Positions 28,112 through 37,417 are shown, counted from the first letter of the stretch. The stretch: 64,000 nt of DNA from Nitrosospira briensis (GCF_900115125.1 NZ_FOVJ01000005.1:62001-126000); one strand, 5' to 3'. Program-made: numbers and translations. The notes: generated by a model from the letters alone, not told the origin.

Positions 28112-28858
28112 ATGTCCAACACTCGCCTTATATTCGGGTTTCACGCCATTACCAGCCGTCTCCGGCAGAATCCCGCGAGCGTCACGGAAATCTTTCTTGA
28201 TGCCGGACGACGTGACCAGCGTGCGCGTGACCTGGCGAAGCTTGCTGAAACCCAGGACGTGCGGCTGATTCCGTGCGATGACGCGAGGCTTGCGGGAATG
28301 GCGGGTGGTGCGCGTCATCAGGGGGTTGCCGCTTGTATAGACGCTTCTCGCAGTTATATCGATATCGAAGACGTGCTTGACACTCTTGTCGAGCCGGCTC
28401 TGCTTCTGGTATTGGACGGGATACAAGACCCGCATAACCTGGGCGCATGTTTACGCGTCGCGGATGCCTTCGGCGTTCATGCCGTCGTCGCGCCTAAAGA
28501 TCGCGCGGTCGGGCTCACCGCTACTGTTCACAAGGTCGCGAGTGGAGCAGTCGATGCGGTGCCATATATTTCCGTTACCAATCTGGCCCGTACCTTGCGG
28601 GAACTGAAACAGCGCGGCGTATCGATACTTGGAGCCACCGCGGATGCGGATAGCAACCTCAACGCTGCCATTCTGGATGGACCGATCGCATGGGTCCTGG
28701 GCGCGGAAGGGAAGGGCATGCGCCGCTTGACACGCGAAACCTGCGACCAGCTTGTCTCCATTCCCATGCTGGGCAGCGTCGAGAGCCTCAATGTCTCCGT
28801 GAGCGCCGGTATCTGCCTGTTTGAGACCCGCCGGCAGCGCAGTGCCAAAGAGCCTTGA
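28112..28858 (+). CDS. rlmB: 23S rRNA (guanosine-2251-2'-O)-methyltransferase RlmB
   Basis: SPOUT/TrmH-family methyltransferase of 248 residues. The N-terminal L30e-like RNA-binding domain includes [13 protein letters not shown] and [10 protein letters not shown]. The catalytic knot contains [20 protein letters not shown] (motif 1), [12 protein letters not shown] (motif 2) and [18 protein letters not shown] (motif 3), which bind AdoMet in the trefoil knot. It modifies G2251 in the peptidyl transferase P-loop of 23S rRNA. It lies between rnr and the rpsF operon; the rpsF promoter follows 62 bases after its stop. The ATG lacks a strong SD. Confidence 0.96.
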   Translation: MSNTRLIFGFHAITSRLRQNPASVTEIFLDAGRRDQRARDLAKLAETQDVRLIPCDDARLAGMAGGARHQGVAACIDASRSYIDIEDVLDTLVEPALLLVLDGIQDPHNLGACLRVADAFGVHAVVAPKDRAVGLTATVHKVASGAVDAVPYISVTNLARTLRELKQRGVSILGATADADSNLNAAILDGPIAWVLGAEGKGMRRLTRETCDQLVSIPMLGSVESLNVSVSAGICLFETRRQRSAKEP

Positions 28859-28920
28859 ATAGAGACGCGTCGAACGCGTGCTTCATCCGCTTGGACTTGG
28901 TAGCCGCATTCAGGATAAAA

Positions 28921-28949
28921 TTGATATTCTCACCCCGGTTCAGTATAGT
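28921..28949 (+). promoter_or_regulatory. Sigma-70 promoter of the rpsF-priB-rpsR-rplI operon
   Basis: TTGATA (28921-28926), a 17-bp spacer and TATAGT (28944-28949). It predicts a start near 28956 and a 5' UTR of about 60 bases that could hold an S6:S18 autoregulatory structure, which I cannot confirm by eye. Confidence 0.75.
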
Positions 28950-29016
28950 ACTGGCCTCATCAACCCTTGCCTCACTGTGTTCGCATCACAGGAGGCTTAA
29001 CCCATAAGGAGACTGC

Positions 29017-29394
29017 ATGCGACATTACGAAATCGTTTTTATTGTCCATCCTGATCAGAGCGAGCAGGTTCCTGCGATGATCGAGAGATACCGCAGCATA
29101 GTGACCGCCAGGAATGGCCAGGTTCATCGACTGGAAGATTGGGGACGCCGGCAGCTCACCTACCTGATTCAGAAGGTTCACAAGGCACATTACGTGCTGA
29201 TGAATATCGAATGTGATCAGGAAACACTGGATGAACTGGATCACTCGTTCAAATTCAACGATGCGATATTGCGTCATCTCACCATCAGGATGGACGGGCC
29301 GGTAACTGCTCCATCCCCCATGATGCGCGAAGAAAAGGCCAGGCCAGCCGCGCCGGCGGCAGAGGAGCTTAAAGAAACCACGCTTGCAACATAA
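29017..29394 (+). CDS. rpsF: 30S ribosomal protein S6
   Basis: The 125-residue protein opens [20 protein letters not shown] and contains GGG-free core motifs [20 protein letters not shown] and [12 protein letters not shown], all typical of S6. After residue 100 there is a tail rich in Ala, Pro and Glu. S6 binds the central domain of 16S rRNA together with S18. A good SD (AAGGAGA) precedes the ATG. It is the first gene of the S6 operon, followed by priB after 13 bases. Confidence 0.97.
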   Translation: MRHYEIVFIVHPDQSEQVPAMIERYRSIVTARNGQVHRLEDWGRRQLTYLIQKVHKAHYVLMNIECDQETLDELDHSFKFNDAILRHLTIRMDGPVTAPSPMMREEKARPAAPAAEELKETTLAT

Positions 29395-29407
29395 GCTGGC
29401 AGCTTAG

Positions 29408-29710
29408 TTGGACTGCAACCAGACTGTCATTTGCGGCAAGATCATCGAAATCGGCGGTCTACGGTATACACCAGCGGGAGTGCCGGTCACCGAGTTCAGG
29501 ATCATTCACGTATCGCGTCAAATCGAAGCAGGTAAGCCGCGCCGGGTAGAGTGCGAGGTTGCCGCAGTGGCGTTGGCCCATATGGCTGAAAGCATATCCC
29601 GCACAGCGCCCGGCACGATGGTGAAACTGGGCGGTTTTCTGGCAAAAAAAGGCCGCATGAGTTTGCAACTGGTGCTGCATGTGGACAAGATCGATCTTAT
29701 TGAAATTTAA
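29408..29710 (+). CDS. priB: Primosomal replication protein PriB (OB fold)
   Basis: A TTG start gives 100 residues beginning MDCNQTVICGKIIEIGGLRY, followed by TPAGVPVTEFRIIHVSRQ and a C-terminal QLVLHVDKIDLIEI strand. This is the single OB fold of PriB, the single-stranded DNA-binding partner of PriA in replication restart. Position between rpsF and rpsR is the standard one, and length is close to E. coli (104). No good SD is visible, so translation may rely on coupling with rpsF 13 bases upstream. Confidence 0.93.
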   Translation: MDCNQTVICGKIIEIGGLRYTPAGVPVTEFRIIHVSRQIEAGKPRRVECEVAAVALAHMAESISRTAPGTMVKLGGFLAKKGRMSLQLVLHVDKIDLIEI

Positions 29711-29745
29711 ATATAGAGATCATTTAAAGGGAACAGGAAAAAGTT

Positions 29746-30030
29746 ATGGCTCGTTTTACATCAAGACGTAAAGATGGGAAGGATAAAGACAAGGACAAGA
29801 AAGCAAACCGTCCGTTGTTCAAGCGCAGAAAATTTTGCCGTTTCACTGCAGAAGGCATCACGACAGTGGACTATAAGGATGTCGAGTTATTGAAAGATTT
29901 CATCAACGAGAACGGCAAAATCATCCCTGCCCGCATCACCGGGACAAAATCGCGCTATCAGCGTCAACTGGGTATAGCGGTTGAGCGTGCTCGCTTCCTG
30001 GCATTGCTCCCTTATACCGATTTACACTGA
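29746..30030 (+). CDS. rpsR: 30S ribosomal protein S18
   Basis: The 94-residue protein ends with the S18 core [50 protein letters not shown] and [14 protein letters not shown]. The N-terminus [20 protein letters not shown] is longer and more Lys/Asp-rich than the 75-residue E. coli form, a feature common in betaproteobacteria. S18 pairs with S6 on the 30S platform. It lies 35 bases after priB and 10 before rplI. Confidence 0.96.
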   Translation: MARFTSRRKDGKDKDKDKKANRPLFKRRKFCRFTAEGITTVDYKDVELLKDFINENGKIIPARITGTKSRYQRQLGIAVERARFLALLPYTDLH

Positions 30031-30040
30031 GGGTGATGAT

Positions 30041-30496
30041 ATGCAGATCATATTGATGGAAAAAGTCGTCAATCTCGGCCAATTGGGCGATGTTGTCAAA
30101 GTAAAAAACGGGTATGCGCGAAATTTTCTTATTCCGACAGGCAAAGCAAAGCGGGCAACGCCGTCAGCCATTGCCGAGTTCGAAGCAAGACGTGCTGAAC
30201 TGGAAAAAACTCAGGCGGAAGTATTGTTTGCTGCTCAGGCTCATGCCGCCAAACTGGATGGATTGATGGTGCAGATTACCCAGAAAGCCGGTGTGGATGG
30301 CAAACTGTTCGGTTCGGTCACCAACGCCGATATCGAGGAGGCGCTTAAAGCCCAAGGGTTTGAGATTGAACGAGCAATGATACGGATGCCCGAAGGACCC
30401 TTGAAACAAGTGGGGGATCATGCGGTGGCTATCGCGTTGCACAGTGAAGTAGTGGCCAATATTGTTGTGTCCGTTCTGGGCGAAGCGACTGCCTGA
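30041..30496 (+). CDS. rplI: 50S ribosomal protein L9
   Basis: The start at 30041 gives 151 residues with [20 protein letters not shown], then [16 protein letters not shown] (the L9 signature), a long connecting helix ([20 protein letters not shown]) and the C-terminal domain with [16 protein letters not shown]9 binds domain V of 23S rRNA near the L1 stalk. A GAGG SD lies 9 bases upstream. Last gene of the S6 operon, followed by a strong terminator. Confidence 0.97.
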   Translation: MQIILMEKVVNLGQLGDVVKVKNGYARNFLIPTGKAKRATPSAIAEFEARRAELEKTQAEVLFAAQAHAAKLDGLMVQITQKAGVDGKLFGSVTNADIEEALKAQGFEIERAMIRMPEGPLKQVGDHAVAIALHSEVVANIVVSVLGEATA

Positions 30497-30518
30497 AGAA
30501 CCAGTTCACAAGACAGCG

Positions 30519-30552
30519 AAAAAGGGCTGCTGGCAGCCCTTTTTTGTTTTTC
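30519..30552 (+). terminator. Intrinsic terminator of the S6 operon
   Basis: AAAAAGGGCTG (30519-30529) pairs with CAGCCCTTTTT (30534-30544) around a CTGG loop, followed by T-rich sequence to 30552. It lies 22 bases after rplI. Confidence 0.93.
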
Positions 30553-30612
30553 CATATCGCCATACCGCCCGGGTGGTAAAATCTTCATCCTCTCGTAACA
30601 GATCTGGATTCC

Positions 30613-32001
30613 ATGGCTCAATTCCTCACCGCGGCCACCAGCGATCAATTGCTTGAATCGTACAAGATGCCGCCGCATTCGGTTGAAGCGGAGCAATCCG
30701 TGCTGGGCGGGTTGATGCTGGATAATTATGCCTGGGACAAGGTGGCTGATGTTATCACCGAGGATGATTTTTACCGGCAGGACCACAGACTCATCTATCG
30801 CCACATCTGTAAACTGGTTGAGCATAGCAAACCTGCTGACGTTGTGACTGTCGCCGAGTCGCTTGAAATATCCGCCGAACTGCAAAATGTAGGCGGATTG
30901 GCCTATGTTGGAATAATCGTTCAGAATACGCCCTCCGCAGCGAACATCCGGCGTTACGCGGAAATCGTGCGGGAGCGGGCAGTGATGCGCAGGCTTGCGC
31001 AAGTCGGTTCGGAGATATCGGACTCGGCGTATAGCCCCGCGGGGCGCTCGGCCTCGAATCTTCTGGACGAAGCCGAAGCAAAGGTGTTTGAGATTGCCGA
31101 GGCCGGCGCTCGGGGAAAGCAAGGCTTTGTCGATATCCAGCCGCTCCTCAAGCAGGTCGTGGAGCGTATAGAGACACTTTACAATCAGGACAATCCCAGC
31201 GATGTCACTGGAATTGCAACCGGATTTCATGATCTCGACCAGAAAACCTCCGGCTTTCAACCGGGCGACCTGATCATTGTCGCGGGCAGGCCGTCGATGG
31301 GCAAGACTGCTTTCTCGCTTAACATCGCCGAGCATGTAGCTTTGATGCTGGAAAAACCCGTCGCAGTGTTCAGCATGGAAATGGGCGGGGCGCAGTTGGC
31401 AATGCGGATGCTGGGATCGGTCGGACGCCTCGATCAGCACAAGGTCCGAACCGGCCGTTTGCAGGATGAGGACTGGTCCAAGCTGACCCATGCTTTGGGC
31501 AAGCTGAGCGACGCGCCACTGTTTATTGACGAAAGCGCGGCATTGAATGCGCTGGAACTGAGAGCGCGGGCGCGGCGGCTTCATCGTCAGCAGGGCGAAC
31601 TGGGATTGATCGTGGTGGATTATCTACAGCTTATGTCCGCCAGCGGGCAGGGTGAGAACCGGGCTACGGAAATCTCTGAAATATCGCGCTCGCTCAAAGC
31701 ATTGGCAAAGGAACTCCAGGTTCCCGTTGTCGCCTTGTCGCAATTGAATCGCAGCCTGGAGCAGCGCCCGAACAAGCGGCCAGTAATGTCCGATCTGCGG
31801 GAATCGGGCGCCATAGAACAGGATGCGGACCTGATTCTTTTTATCTACCGGGATGAGGTCTACAATCCCGAAACACAAGATAAGGGCGTAGCCGAAATCA
31901 TTATCGGCAAACAGCGGAACGGCCCCATTGGTAAGGTAGATCTTACTTTCCTGGGCGAATATACCAGATTCGAGAGTTATGCCAAATCCGGGCATTATTA
32001 A
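30613..32001 (+). CDS. dnaB: Replicative DNA helicase DnaB
   Basis: Hexameric 5'-3' helicase of the replication fork, 462 residues. The N-terminal domain contains PPHSVEAEQSVLGGLMLDN. The RecA-like domain has Walker A GRPSMGKTAFSLNIA, SMEMGGAQLAMRML, Walker B IVVDYLQLM and the DNA-binding/finger region QLNRSLEQRPNKRPVMSDLR with ESGAIEQDADLILFIYRDE. The position after the S6 operon is conserved in many proteobacteria. No intein is present. The gene downstream converges on it. Confidence 0.98.
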   Translation: MAQFLTAATSDQLLESYKMPPHSVEAEQSVLGGLMLDNYAWDKVADVITEDDFYRQDHRLIYRHICKLVEHSKPADVVTVAESLEISAELQNVGGLAYVGIIVQNTPSAANIRRYAEIVRERAVMRRLAQVGSEISDSAYSPAGRSASNLLDEAEAKVFEIAEAGARGKQGFVDIQPLLKQVVERIETLYNQDNPSDVTGIATGFHDLDQKTSGFQPGDLIIVAGRPSMGKTAFSLNIAEHVALMLEKPVAVFSMEMGGAQLAMRMLGSVGRLDQHKVRTGRLQDEDWSKLTHALGKLSDAPLFIDESAALNALELRARARRLHRQQGELGLIVVDYLQLMSASGQGENRATEISEISRSLKALAKELQVPVVALSQLNRSLEQRPNKRPVMSDLRESGAIEQDADLILFIYRDEVYNPETQDKGVAEIIIGKQRNGPIGKVDLTFLGEYTRFESYAKSGHY

Positions 32002-32040
32002 AAGCTTCGGACAGGTGCTATTATCTCAGACCGTAGCGGC

Positions 32041-33474
32041 TTACAAAACCTCTGCCGCGTAATCTGCCAAACGCGAGCGCTCGCCCCGTTGCAGCGTTAC
32101 GTGTCCGCTATGGTTCCACCCCTTGAAGCGGTCCACCACGTAAGTCAGCCCTGAACTCCCCTCGGACAGATAAGGTGTATCAATTTGGGCAATGTTGCCC
32201 AGACATACTACTTTGGTAGCGGGACCGGCTCGGGTGATAAGCGTCTTCATCTGCTTCGGCGTAAGGTTTTGAGCTTCGTCGATTATCAAAAACTTGTTGA
32301 TGAAAGTGCGTCCACGCATGAAATTGAGAGATTTTATCTTGATGCGCGAGCGGATCAGATCAAGCGTGGCGGCGCGCCCCCAGTCTCCTGCGCTGTTGTC
32401 CGTCTTGTTGAGTACATCCAGATTGTCTTCCAGCGCGCCCATCCATGGCGTCATTTTTTCTTCCTCGGTTCCCGGCAGAAAACCGATATCCTCACCTACC
32501 GGCACGGTAACGCGCGTCATGATGATTTCGGAATAAACCTTGTGCTCGAGGGTTTGCATCAGTCCGGCCGCCAGAGTAAGCAAAGTTTTGCCTGTACCCG
32601 CCTGACCCAGCAGCGTAACAAAATCCACATCGGGATTCATCAGCAGATTCAGCGCGAAATTCTGTTCACGGTTACGTGCGGTGATGCCCCACACATTGTT
32701 TTTATGATGAGTGTATTCCTTGAGAGTTTGCAGAACCGCTGTTTTGCCACTACGCTCCTTGACCTGCGCATAGAATGGCTTGTCATGCTCCAGGTAGACG
32801 AATTGATTGAGCAGGAAGCTCGCGCATAATGGCCCGCTCACGCGATAAAACGTAGAACCGGATTGCTGCCACGATTCCATTTCCTTGCCGTGCCTGTCCC
32901 AGAAGTCCGCCGGTAATTCCTGTATTCCCGAAAAGAGGAGATCGGTATCTTCCAGAACCTTATCGTTGAAATAATCCTCCGCCGCCAGTCCCAGCGCACG
33001 CGCCTTGATACGCATGTTGATATCCTTGGAAACCAGTGTAACAGTCCGGTTCTGATAGGTTTCGTGCAAGAACTTTACCACGCCGATGATCTGGTTGTCG
33101 GCGCTCCCGCTCGCCAACCCCATGGGCAAATCGCTGCTGATAGCGTCGGTCTGGAGGAACAGCCTGCCGGTTGCACTCTTGCTGCCGTGCGGCTGCAACG
33201 GAATACCTTCGTTAATATCGCTTATCGCGCTGCTGACAATCTCGTCCAGAAAACGACTGGCCTGCCGGGCATTGCGGGCAACCTCGGACATTCCTTTTTT
33301 ATTATTGTCGAGCTCCTCAAGGATGACCATGGGAATATAGACATCATGTTCCTGAAAGCGGAACATGCTGGTGGGATCATGCATCAGCACATTGCTGTCA
33401 AGCACGAATAGCTTGGGGTTGCTTTGTAGATGCCGGACTGCTGTAACGGAAGAAGGCCGTTTTCTAGGACCCAT
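32041..33474 (-). CDS. PhoH family protein with N-terminal PIN domain (YlaK type)
   Basis: The 477-residue protein has an N-terminal PIN-like nuclease domain (KLFVLDSNVLMHDP, PMVILEELDNNKKG) and a C-terminal PhoH ATPase domain with Walker A GQAGTGKTLLTLAAGL and Walker B FLIIDEAQNLTPKQMKTL. PIN-PhoH proteins are predicted to couple ATP hydrolysis to RNA unwinding and cleavage. Its ATG lies inside the 3' end of the peroxiredoxin gene, overlapping by 11 bases, so the two are co-translated. It converges with dnaB across 39 bp. Physiological targets are unknown. Confidence 0.93.
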   Translation of the reverse strand: MGPRKRPSSVTAVRHLQSNPKLFVLDSNVLMHDPTSMFRFQEHDVYIPMVILEELDNNKKGMSEVARNARQASRFLDEIVSSAISDINEGIPLQPHGSKSATGRLFLQTDAISSDLPMGLASGSADNQIIGVVKFLHETYQNRTVTLVSKDINMRIKARALGLAAEDYFNDKVLEDTDLLFSGIQELPADFWDRHGKEMESWQQSGSTFYRVSGPLCASFLLNQFVYLEHDKPFYAQVKERSGKTAVLQTLKEYTHHKNNVWGITARNREQNFALNLLMNPDVDFVTLLGQAGTGKTLLTLAAGLMQTLEHKVYSEIIMTRVTVPVGEDIGFLPGTEEEKMTPWMGALEDNLDVLNKTDNSAGDWGRAATLDLIRSRIKIKSLNFMRGRTFINKFLIIDEAQNLTPKQMKTLITRAGPATKVVCLGNIAQIDTPYLSEGSSGLTYVVDRFKGWNHSGHVTLQRGERSRLADYAAEVL

Positions 33475-33940
33475 TGTTTACCTTGGGCAAGGCTTTCACG
33501 AACTCCAATACTTCCTGAACGTGACCCGTTATCTTCACACCCCGCCATTCCTTTCGTAATACGCCCTTTGCGTCTACCACGAAAGTACTGCGCTCGATTC
33601 CACGGACCTGCTTGCCGTACATGTTTTTCATCTTCATGACGTCGAACAGCTTGCAGACTGTTTCGTCAGCGTCGCTCAGCAGCTCGAAAGGAAAATCCAT
33701 TTTCGTCTTGAAATTTTCGTGCGATTTGATGCTGTCTCGCGAGATCCCCACGATATTGCAGTCGAGCCTCGTGAAATCGGGGTAAGCGTTACGGAAATCC
33801 TGCCCCTCCGTGGTGCAACCGGGCGTGTTGTCCTTGGGATAAAAATAAATTACCAGGTTTTTTCCGACGGCTGCGGATAAACGAAAAGTCTGATTGCTGG
33901 TGGAAGGAAGCTCGAAATCGGGGATGGGTTGGTTTAACAT
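33464..33940 (-). CDS. bcp: Peroxiredoxin, Bcp/PrxQ family
   Basis: The 158-residue thiol peroxidase reduces H2O2 and organic peroxides in the cytoplasm. The peroxidatic Cys is in FYPKDNTPGCTTEGQDFR. The resolving Cys that E. coli Bcp has five residues later is Gly/Gln here, so the enzyme is either 1-Cys or uses Cys60 (LDCNIVG) or Cys95 (TVCKLF). Other family blocks are VGISRDSIKSHENF and RSTFVVDAKGVLRKEW. It is the first gene of a bcp-phoH pair. Confidence 0.94.
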   Translation of the reverse strand: MLNQPIPDFELPSTSNQTFRLSAAVGKNLVIYFYPKDNTPGCTTEGQDFRNAYPDFTRLDCNIVGISRDSIKSHENFKTKMDFPFELLSDADETVCKLFDVMKMKNMYGKQVRGIERSTFVVDAKGVLRKEWRGVKITGHVQEVLEFVKALPKVNNGS

Positions 33941-34073
33941 GGAAAGGGATGTGTTTTAAAAGGACCTGCCTTGATTTTCATTTTGCATGTTACCAAAAAG
34001 ATCGCATAAAGCAAATGTCGGGGTTTGCTGCAGCAACAGGGAAATAAACCCTGATGTCGACGACGGTGCGTAT

Positions 34074-34535
34074 CTATTCAGAAATACCTGATTGTCCTCG
34101 TCTTGCGTCCGCCCAGCAATTAGGTGTTTCGAACAGGCGTACCTGTTCCAGCCTGAGGTGATTGCCATAGCTGTCCTGATAGGCTGCATCAAGTACGCGG
34201 AAGGCGGTGAGAGCGAGATTTTCGGCTGTAGGGGGCGTATCAAGCACTACCGTTTTATGATCCTCCAGAGATTGAAGGAATTCCAGTAACCTTACGTCTT
34301 CGGAATATACCAGGAACGCATGATCCCACTTATCCACCAGGGTAGTGTTGGCAATGCGTTTTATTTCCGAATAGTCCATTACCATTCCTTGCTCGGAAAT
34401 GCCCGCGTCGGTGATAATATCCCCCGAGAGGGTGATTTCAATAGCATAGCGGTGCCCATGCAAGTGGCGGCATTGGCTATTATGGGAAGGTATGCGATGG
34501 CCGGCGTCGAATTCCAGCCTGCGAGTGATCAACAT
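34074..34535 (-). CDS. queD: 6-carboxy-5,6,7,8-tetrahydropterin synthase (QueD/PTPS family)
   Basis: Start at CAT 34533-34535 gives 153 residues, MLITRRLEFDAGHRIPSHNS. Zinc-binding His residues are in FDAGH and CRHLHGH, and the catalytic Cys is in the same block. Later PTAENLALTAFRVLDA carries the conserved Glu region. QueD converts dihydroneopterin triphosphate to CPH4, the first committed step to preQ0 and queuosine. It is divergent from a radical SAM gene (73 bp apart). Other queuosine genes are not in the window. A pterin (PTPS-like) role is less likely. Confidence 0.92.
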   Translation of the reverse strand: MLITRRLEFDAGHRIPSHNSQCRHLHGHRYAIEITLSGDIITDAGISEQGMVMDYSEIKRIANTTLVDKWDHAFLVYSEDVRLLEFLQSLEDHKTVVLDTPPTAENLALTAFRVLDAAYQDSYGNHLRLEQVRLFETPNCWADARRGQSGISE

Positions 34536-34608
34536 TACTGGAATTGTAACATTGCAGCGAACCGCTAAACTATTACATATTACCGACCACAACCGCGACG
34601 TTGCGGGG

Positions 34609-35412
34609 ATGACATACATCTATCCCGTATTGTCGCGTCGAGCCGGCGGCGTCTCGATAGGTGTCAATCTTAATCCCAACAACGCCTGCAACTGGCGATG
34701 TGTCTATTGCCAGGTCCCGGACCTGAAACGCGGCACGGCGCCTAAAATCGATCTGGAAAAGCTCGAAGCGGAGTTAAGAATTTTTCTGCATGAAGCGCTT
34801 TATGGAGACTTCATGCAAGTGCAGGTACCGCCGGACGCAAAGCGCATCAATGATATTGCGTTTTCCGGCAATGGCGAGCCCACCAGTGCCGGCGAATTCG
34901 AGCATGTGGTTGAGTTGATAGGGCGCATCAAAGCCGATCATGACCTGCCCGAGGAACTTAAACTCGTGCTGATCACCAATGGCAGCCTGATAGATCGGCC
35001 GGGGGTCCAGGCGGGGCTGCGGAGAATGGCGGAGCTCAACGGCGAGGTCTGGTTCAAACTGGATAGTGTTACCCGCGAAGGCAGGCAGCGCGTGAATAGC
35101 ACCCGGATGAGCCTGAGCAGGATGCGAAAAAACCTGCAACTAGCCGCCTCCTTGTGCCCTACCTGGCTGCAAACCTGCGTGTTCCAAATCGATGACGAGC
35201 CGCCGGCCAGGACCGAACTGGATGCTTATTTAACATTTCTGGAAGAATTCTTGCGAGGGGGCGGGCTACTCAGAGGTGTGCTGTTATATGGCCTTGCACG
35301 CCCGTCCATGCAACCGGAAGCTCCACGGCTGAAAAAAGTCGACCAGGAGTGGATGGAAGCCTTTTCAAGGGAAATTGAATCTCTCGGGCTTGCTGTCAAG
35401 CTTAATCCGTGA
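34609..35412 (+). CDS. Radical SAM protein, COG0731-like
   Basis: From ATG 34609 the product has 267 residues starting MTYIYPVLSRRAGGVSIGVN. The 4Fe-4S/SAM motif CxxxCxxC is CNWRCVYC, followed by FSGNGEPTSAGEFEHVV (SAM-binding GNGEPT) and LITNGSLID. The pattern SRRxGGVSIGVNLNP-x-CNWRCVYCQV is that of COG0731 Fe-S oxidoreductases, relatives of TYW1. The reaction is unknown. Being back to back with queD suggests a role in tRNA base modification, but it does not look like a standard QueE. There is no strong SD (GCGGGG just before ATG). Confidence 0.85.
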   Translation: MTYIYPVLSRRAGGVSIGVNLNPNNACNWRCVYCQVPDLKRGTAPKIDLEKLEAELRIFLHEALYGDFMQVQVPPDAKRINDIAFSGNGEPTSAGEFEHVVELIGRIKADHDLPEELKLVLITNGSLIDRPGVQAGLRRMAELNGEVWFKLDSVTREGRQRVNSTRMSLSRMRKNLQLAASLCPTWLQTCVFQIDDEPPARTELDAYLTFLEEFLRGGGLLRGVLLYGLARPSMQPEAPRLKKVDQEWMEAFSREIESLGLAVKLNP

Positions 35413-35507
35413 GCTTGCGGTTATCTTGCTTCTCGATCCCCCAGGTGATACTCAGCGAAACGAACAGAAAATTGTGCCGGGCCCGGATTGGGTCGGTATT
35501 TTATTGC

Positions 35508-35792
35508 TTACTTCGCTTTGGCCGCCTTCTTCAGGCTCTTGTATAAATCAGGATCCTGGCTTTTCAGCATCGCGGCTACAATCAAGTCATCTTTTTTGAT
35601 TTTGGTGAGATCAATATGCTCAATATGCACAAGTCGTACGAGCTCTCTTACCGGCCTTGGCATATTTCGTCCGCTTTCATAACGGGAGCCCCCGCTTTGA
35701 GTGACACCGACTTTACTCCAGAAGTCATGCTGGTTAAGACCCAATTTACGACGGATTTCACGAGGATTGGATATTTCTTCGAAGAGTTTCAT
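35508..35792 (-). CDS. Small helix-turn-helix DNA-binding protein
   Basis: A 94-residue protein with an XRE-like HTH in the first half: PREIRRKLGLNQHDFWSKVG followed by VTQSGGSRYESGRNMPRPV. The C-terminal part is Lys-rich (DLTKIKKDDLIV, KSLKKAAKAK). It is probably a transcription regulator of unknown target. A TATAAC-like -10 lies upstream in the region 35820-35835 on the minus strand. It stands alone between the radical SAM gene and lysC. There is no antitoxin-style partner nearby. Confidence 0.75.
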   Translation of the reverse strand: MKLFEEISNPREIRRKLGLNQHDFWSKVGVTQSGGSRYESGRNMPRPVRELVRLVHIEHIDLTKIKKDDLIVAAMLKSQDPDLYKSLKKAAKAK

Positions 35793-36187
35793 GTGTCGGC
35801 TCTCAATAGGTTATTAGTTGGTGTTATGTTATAGGATTATTGCACATACATAAATTTAATTTGTTTTCTTATTCTACGCAAGTACTAAGTGGGCCCCCTT
35901 TGGGTTCCGCAAGGATTATTCGAGTTCAGCGCTTGTCATATTGCATGGGAGTAAGCCCATGAATAAGAATCGTCCGATTTGCCGGCAAAACGCACCCCTC
36001 GGACAGGATTCGTTCAGCGGTTCCCGGGTTTTCTTTCCACTAATGAGGTAAAATCCGGAAGCAAAACTCCGATTATCATACTCAATTCCTGATTCCGGCT
36101 GTTCACGGCATTAAATTGATCCAGCATACAACTTGCTTTTGCTGGCAACAGGATTATTGTTCTTATTATTATAGAAGCGTTGTCATC
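35793..36187. other. Intergenic region between the HTH gene and lysC
   Basis: No gene seen. It holds a small palindrome (CATGGG 35944-35949 / CCCATG 35956-35961) and a CCAGCA/TGCTGG hairpin near 36120-36145 in the lysC leader. No lysine riboswitch-like structure was recognised. Confidence 0.4.
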
Positions 36188-37417
36188 GTGACACTTATTG
36201 TCCAAAAATACGGCGGTACATCGGTCGGCAGTACTGAGCGCATTAAAAATGTCGCCCGTCGCATAGCGAAATTTCAATCTCGTGGTCATCAGGTCGTAGT
36301 GGTAGTGTCCGCTATGAGCGGCGAAACAAATCGCCTTATTGCCCTTGCCCGGGAATTCCAGGCTCATCCCGATCCCCGCGAGCTGGATGTCATGGTTTCA
36401 ACCGGCGAACAGGTATCCGTCGCCCTACTGTCCATGGCGCTGATGGATCGGGGTGTCAGGGCCAGGAGCTATACCGGCGCACAGGTGCGGATACTTACCG
36501 ACAATGCCTATACAAAGGCACGCATATTAAAAATCGATGAGGATAAAATACGCGCGGATCTCGAGGCCGGTTATGTCGTAGTGGTAGCTGGATTTCAAGG
36601 CATGGACGAGAGCGGAAGTATTACCACTCTGGGCCGCGGGGGGTCCGATACCACGGCGGTTGCGCTGGCGGCGGCGCTTGCAGCCGGTGAGTGCCAGATT
36701 TATACCGACGTGGATGGCGTTTATACGACCGATCCACGCATCGTTCCGGAAGCCCGCAAACTCAAGACGGTGACCTTTGAGGAAATGCTCGAAATGGCGA
36801 GCCTGGGTTCGAAGGTTTTGCAAATTCGCTCGGTCGAATTCGCGGGCAAATACAAGGTTAAATTGCGGGTCCTGTCCAGCTTCGAAGAGGACGGCGAGGG
36901 TACCCTGATTACTTTCGAGGAAGAAGAAAATATGGAGCATGCGATTATCTCGGGTATTGCGTTCAATCGCGACGAAGCCAAGATTACTGTGCTGGGCGTG
37001 CCCGATCGTCCCGGTATTGCTTATCAGATTCTCGGCCCGGTGGCTGACGCCAATATTGATGTGGATATGATTATTCAGAACGTCGGACATGATGGCTTGA
37101 CTGACTTTTCGTTTACGATAAATCGCAGTGAATTCGCCAGAACCATGGACATCCTGGAGAATCAGGTTCAACCCCACATTGGCGCAAGAGGTGTGATCGG
37201 CGGAGATAAAATAGCCAAGGTATCGGCGGTGGGTGTCGGGATGCGATCCCATGTGGGCATCGCCAGCAAGATGTTTCGAGCACTCGCGGAAGAAGGCATT
37301 AATATTCAAATGATTTCCACTTCGGAAATAAAGATTTCCGTGGTAGTGGACGAGAAATACATGGAACTGGCGGTACGCGTGCTGCATAAGGTGTTCGAAC
37401 TGGACCATGTGTCCTGA
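36188..37417 (+). CDS. lysC: Aspartate kinase
   Basis: A GTG start gives 409 residues, beginning VTLIVQKYGGTSVGSTERI. The kinase domain includes VVVVSAMSGETNRL, VSTGEQVSVALL and the DTTAVALAAALAAGECQIYT block. Two ACT domains follow (AKITVLGVPDRPGIAYQIL and AKVSAVGVGMRSHVGIASKM), which bind lysine and threonine in the feedback-inhibited monofunctional type. It phosphorylates aspartate for Lys, Thr, Met and DAP. Asd, the next enzyme, is encoded at 60 kb. No strong SD; an ATG farther upstream (36116) is in frame but gives an atypical Cys/Tyr-rich start. Confidence 0.95.
   Translation: MTLIVQKYGGTSVGSTERIKNVARRIAKFQSRGHQVVVVVSAMSGETNRLIALAREFQAHPDPRELDVMVSTGEQVSVALLSMALMDRGVRARSYTGAQVRILTDNAYTKARILKIDEDKIRADLEAGYVVVVAGFQGMDESGSITTLGRGGSDTTAVALAAALAAGECQIYTDVDGVYTTDPRIVPEARKLKTVTFEEMLEMASLGSKVLQIRSVEFAGKYKVKLRVLSSFEEDGEGTLITFEEEENMEHAIISGIAFNRDEAKITVLGVPDRPGIAYQILGPVADANIDVDMIIQNVGHDGLTDFSFTINRSEFARTMDILENQVQPHIGARGVIGGDKIAKVSAVGVGMRSHVGIASKMFRALAEEGINIQMISTSEIKISVVVDEKYMELAVRVLHKVFELDHVS

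Noticed and set aside
30418-31584. 388-codon minus-strand ORF opposite dnaB
   Set aside because: Antisense shadow of dnaB; no domain or SD.
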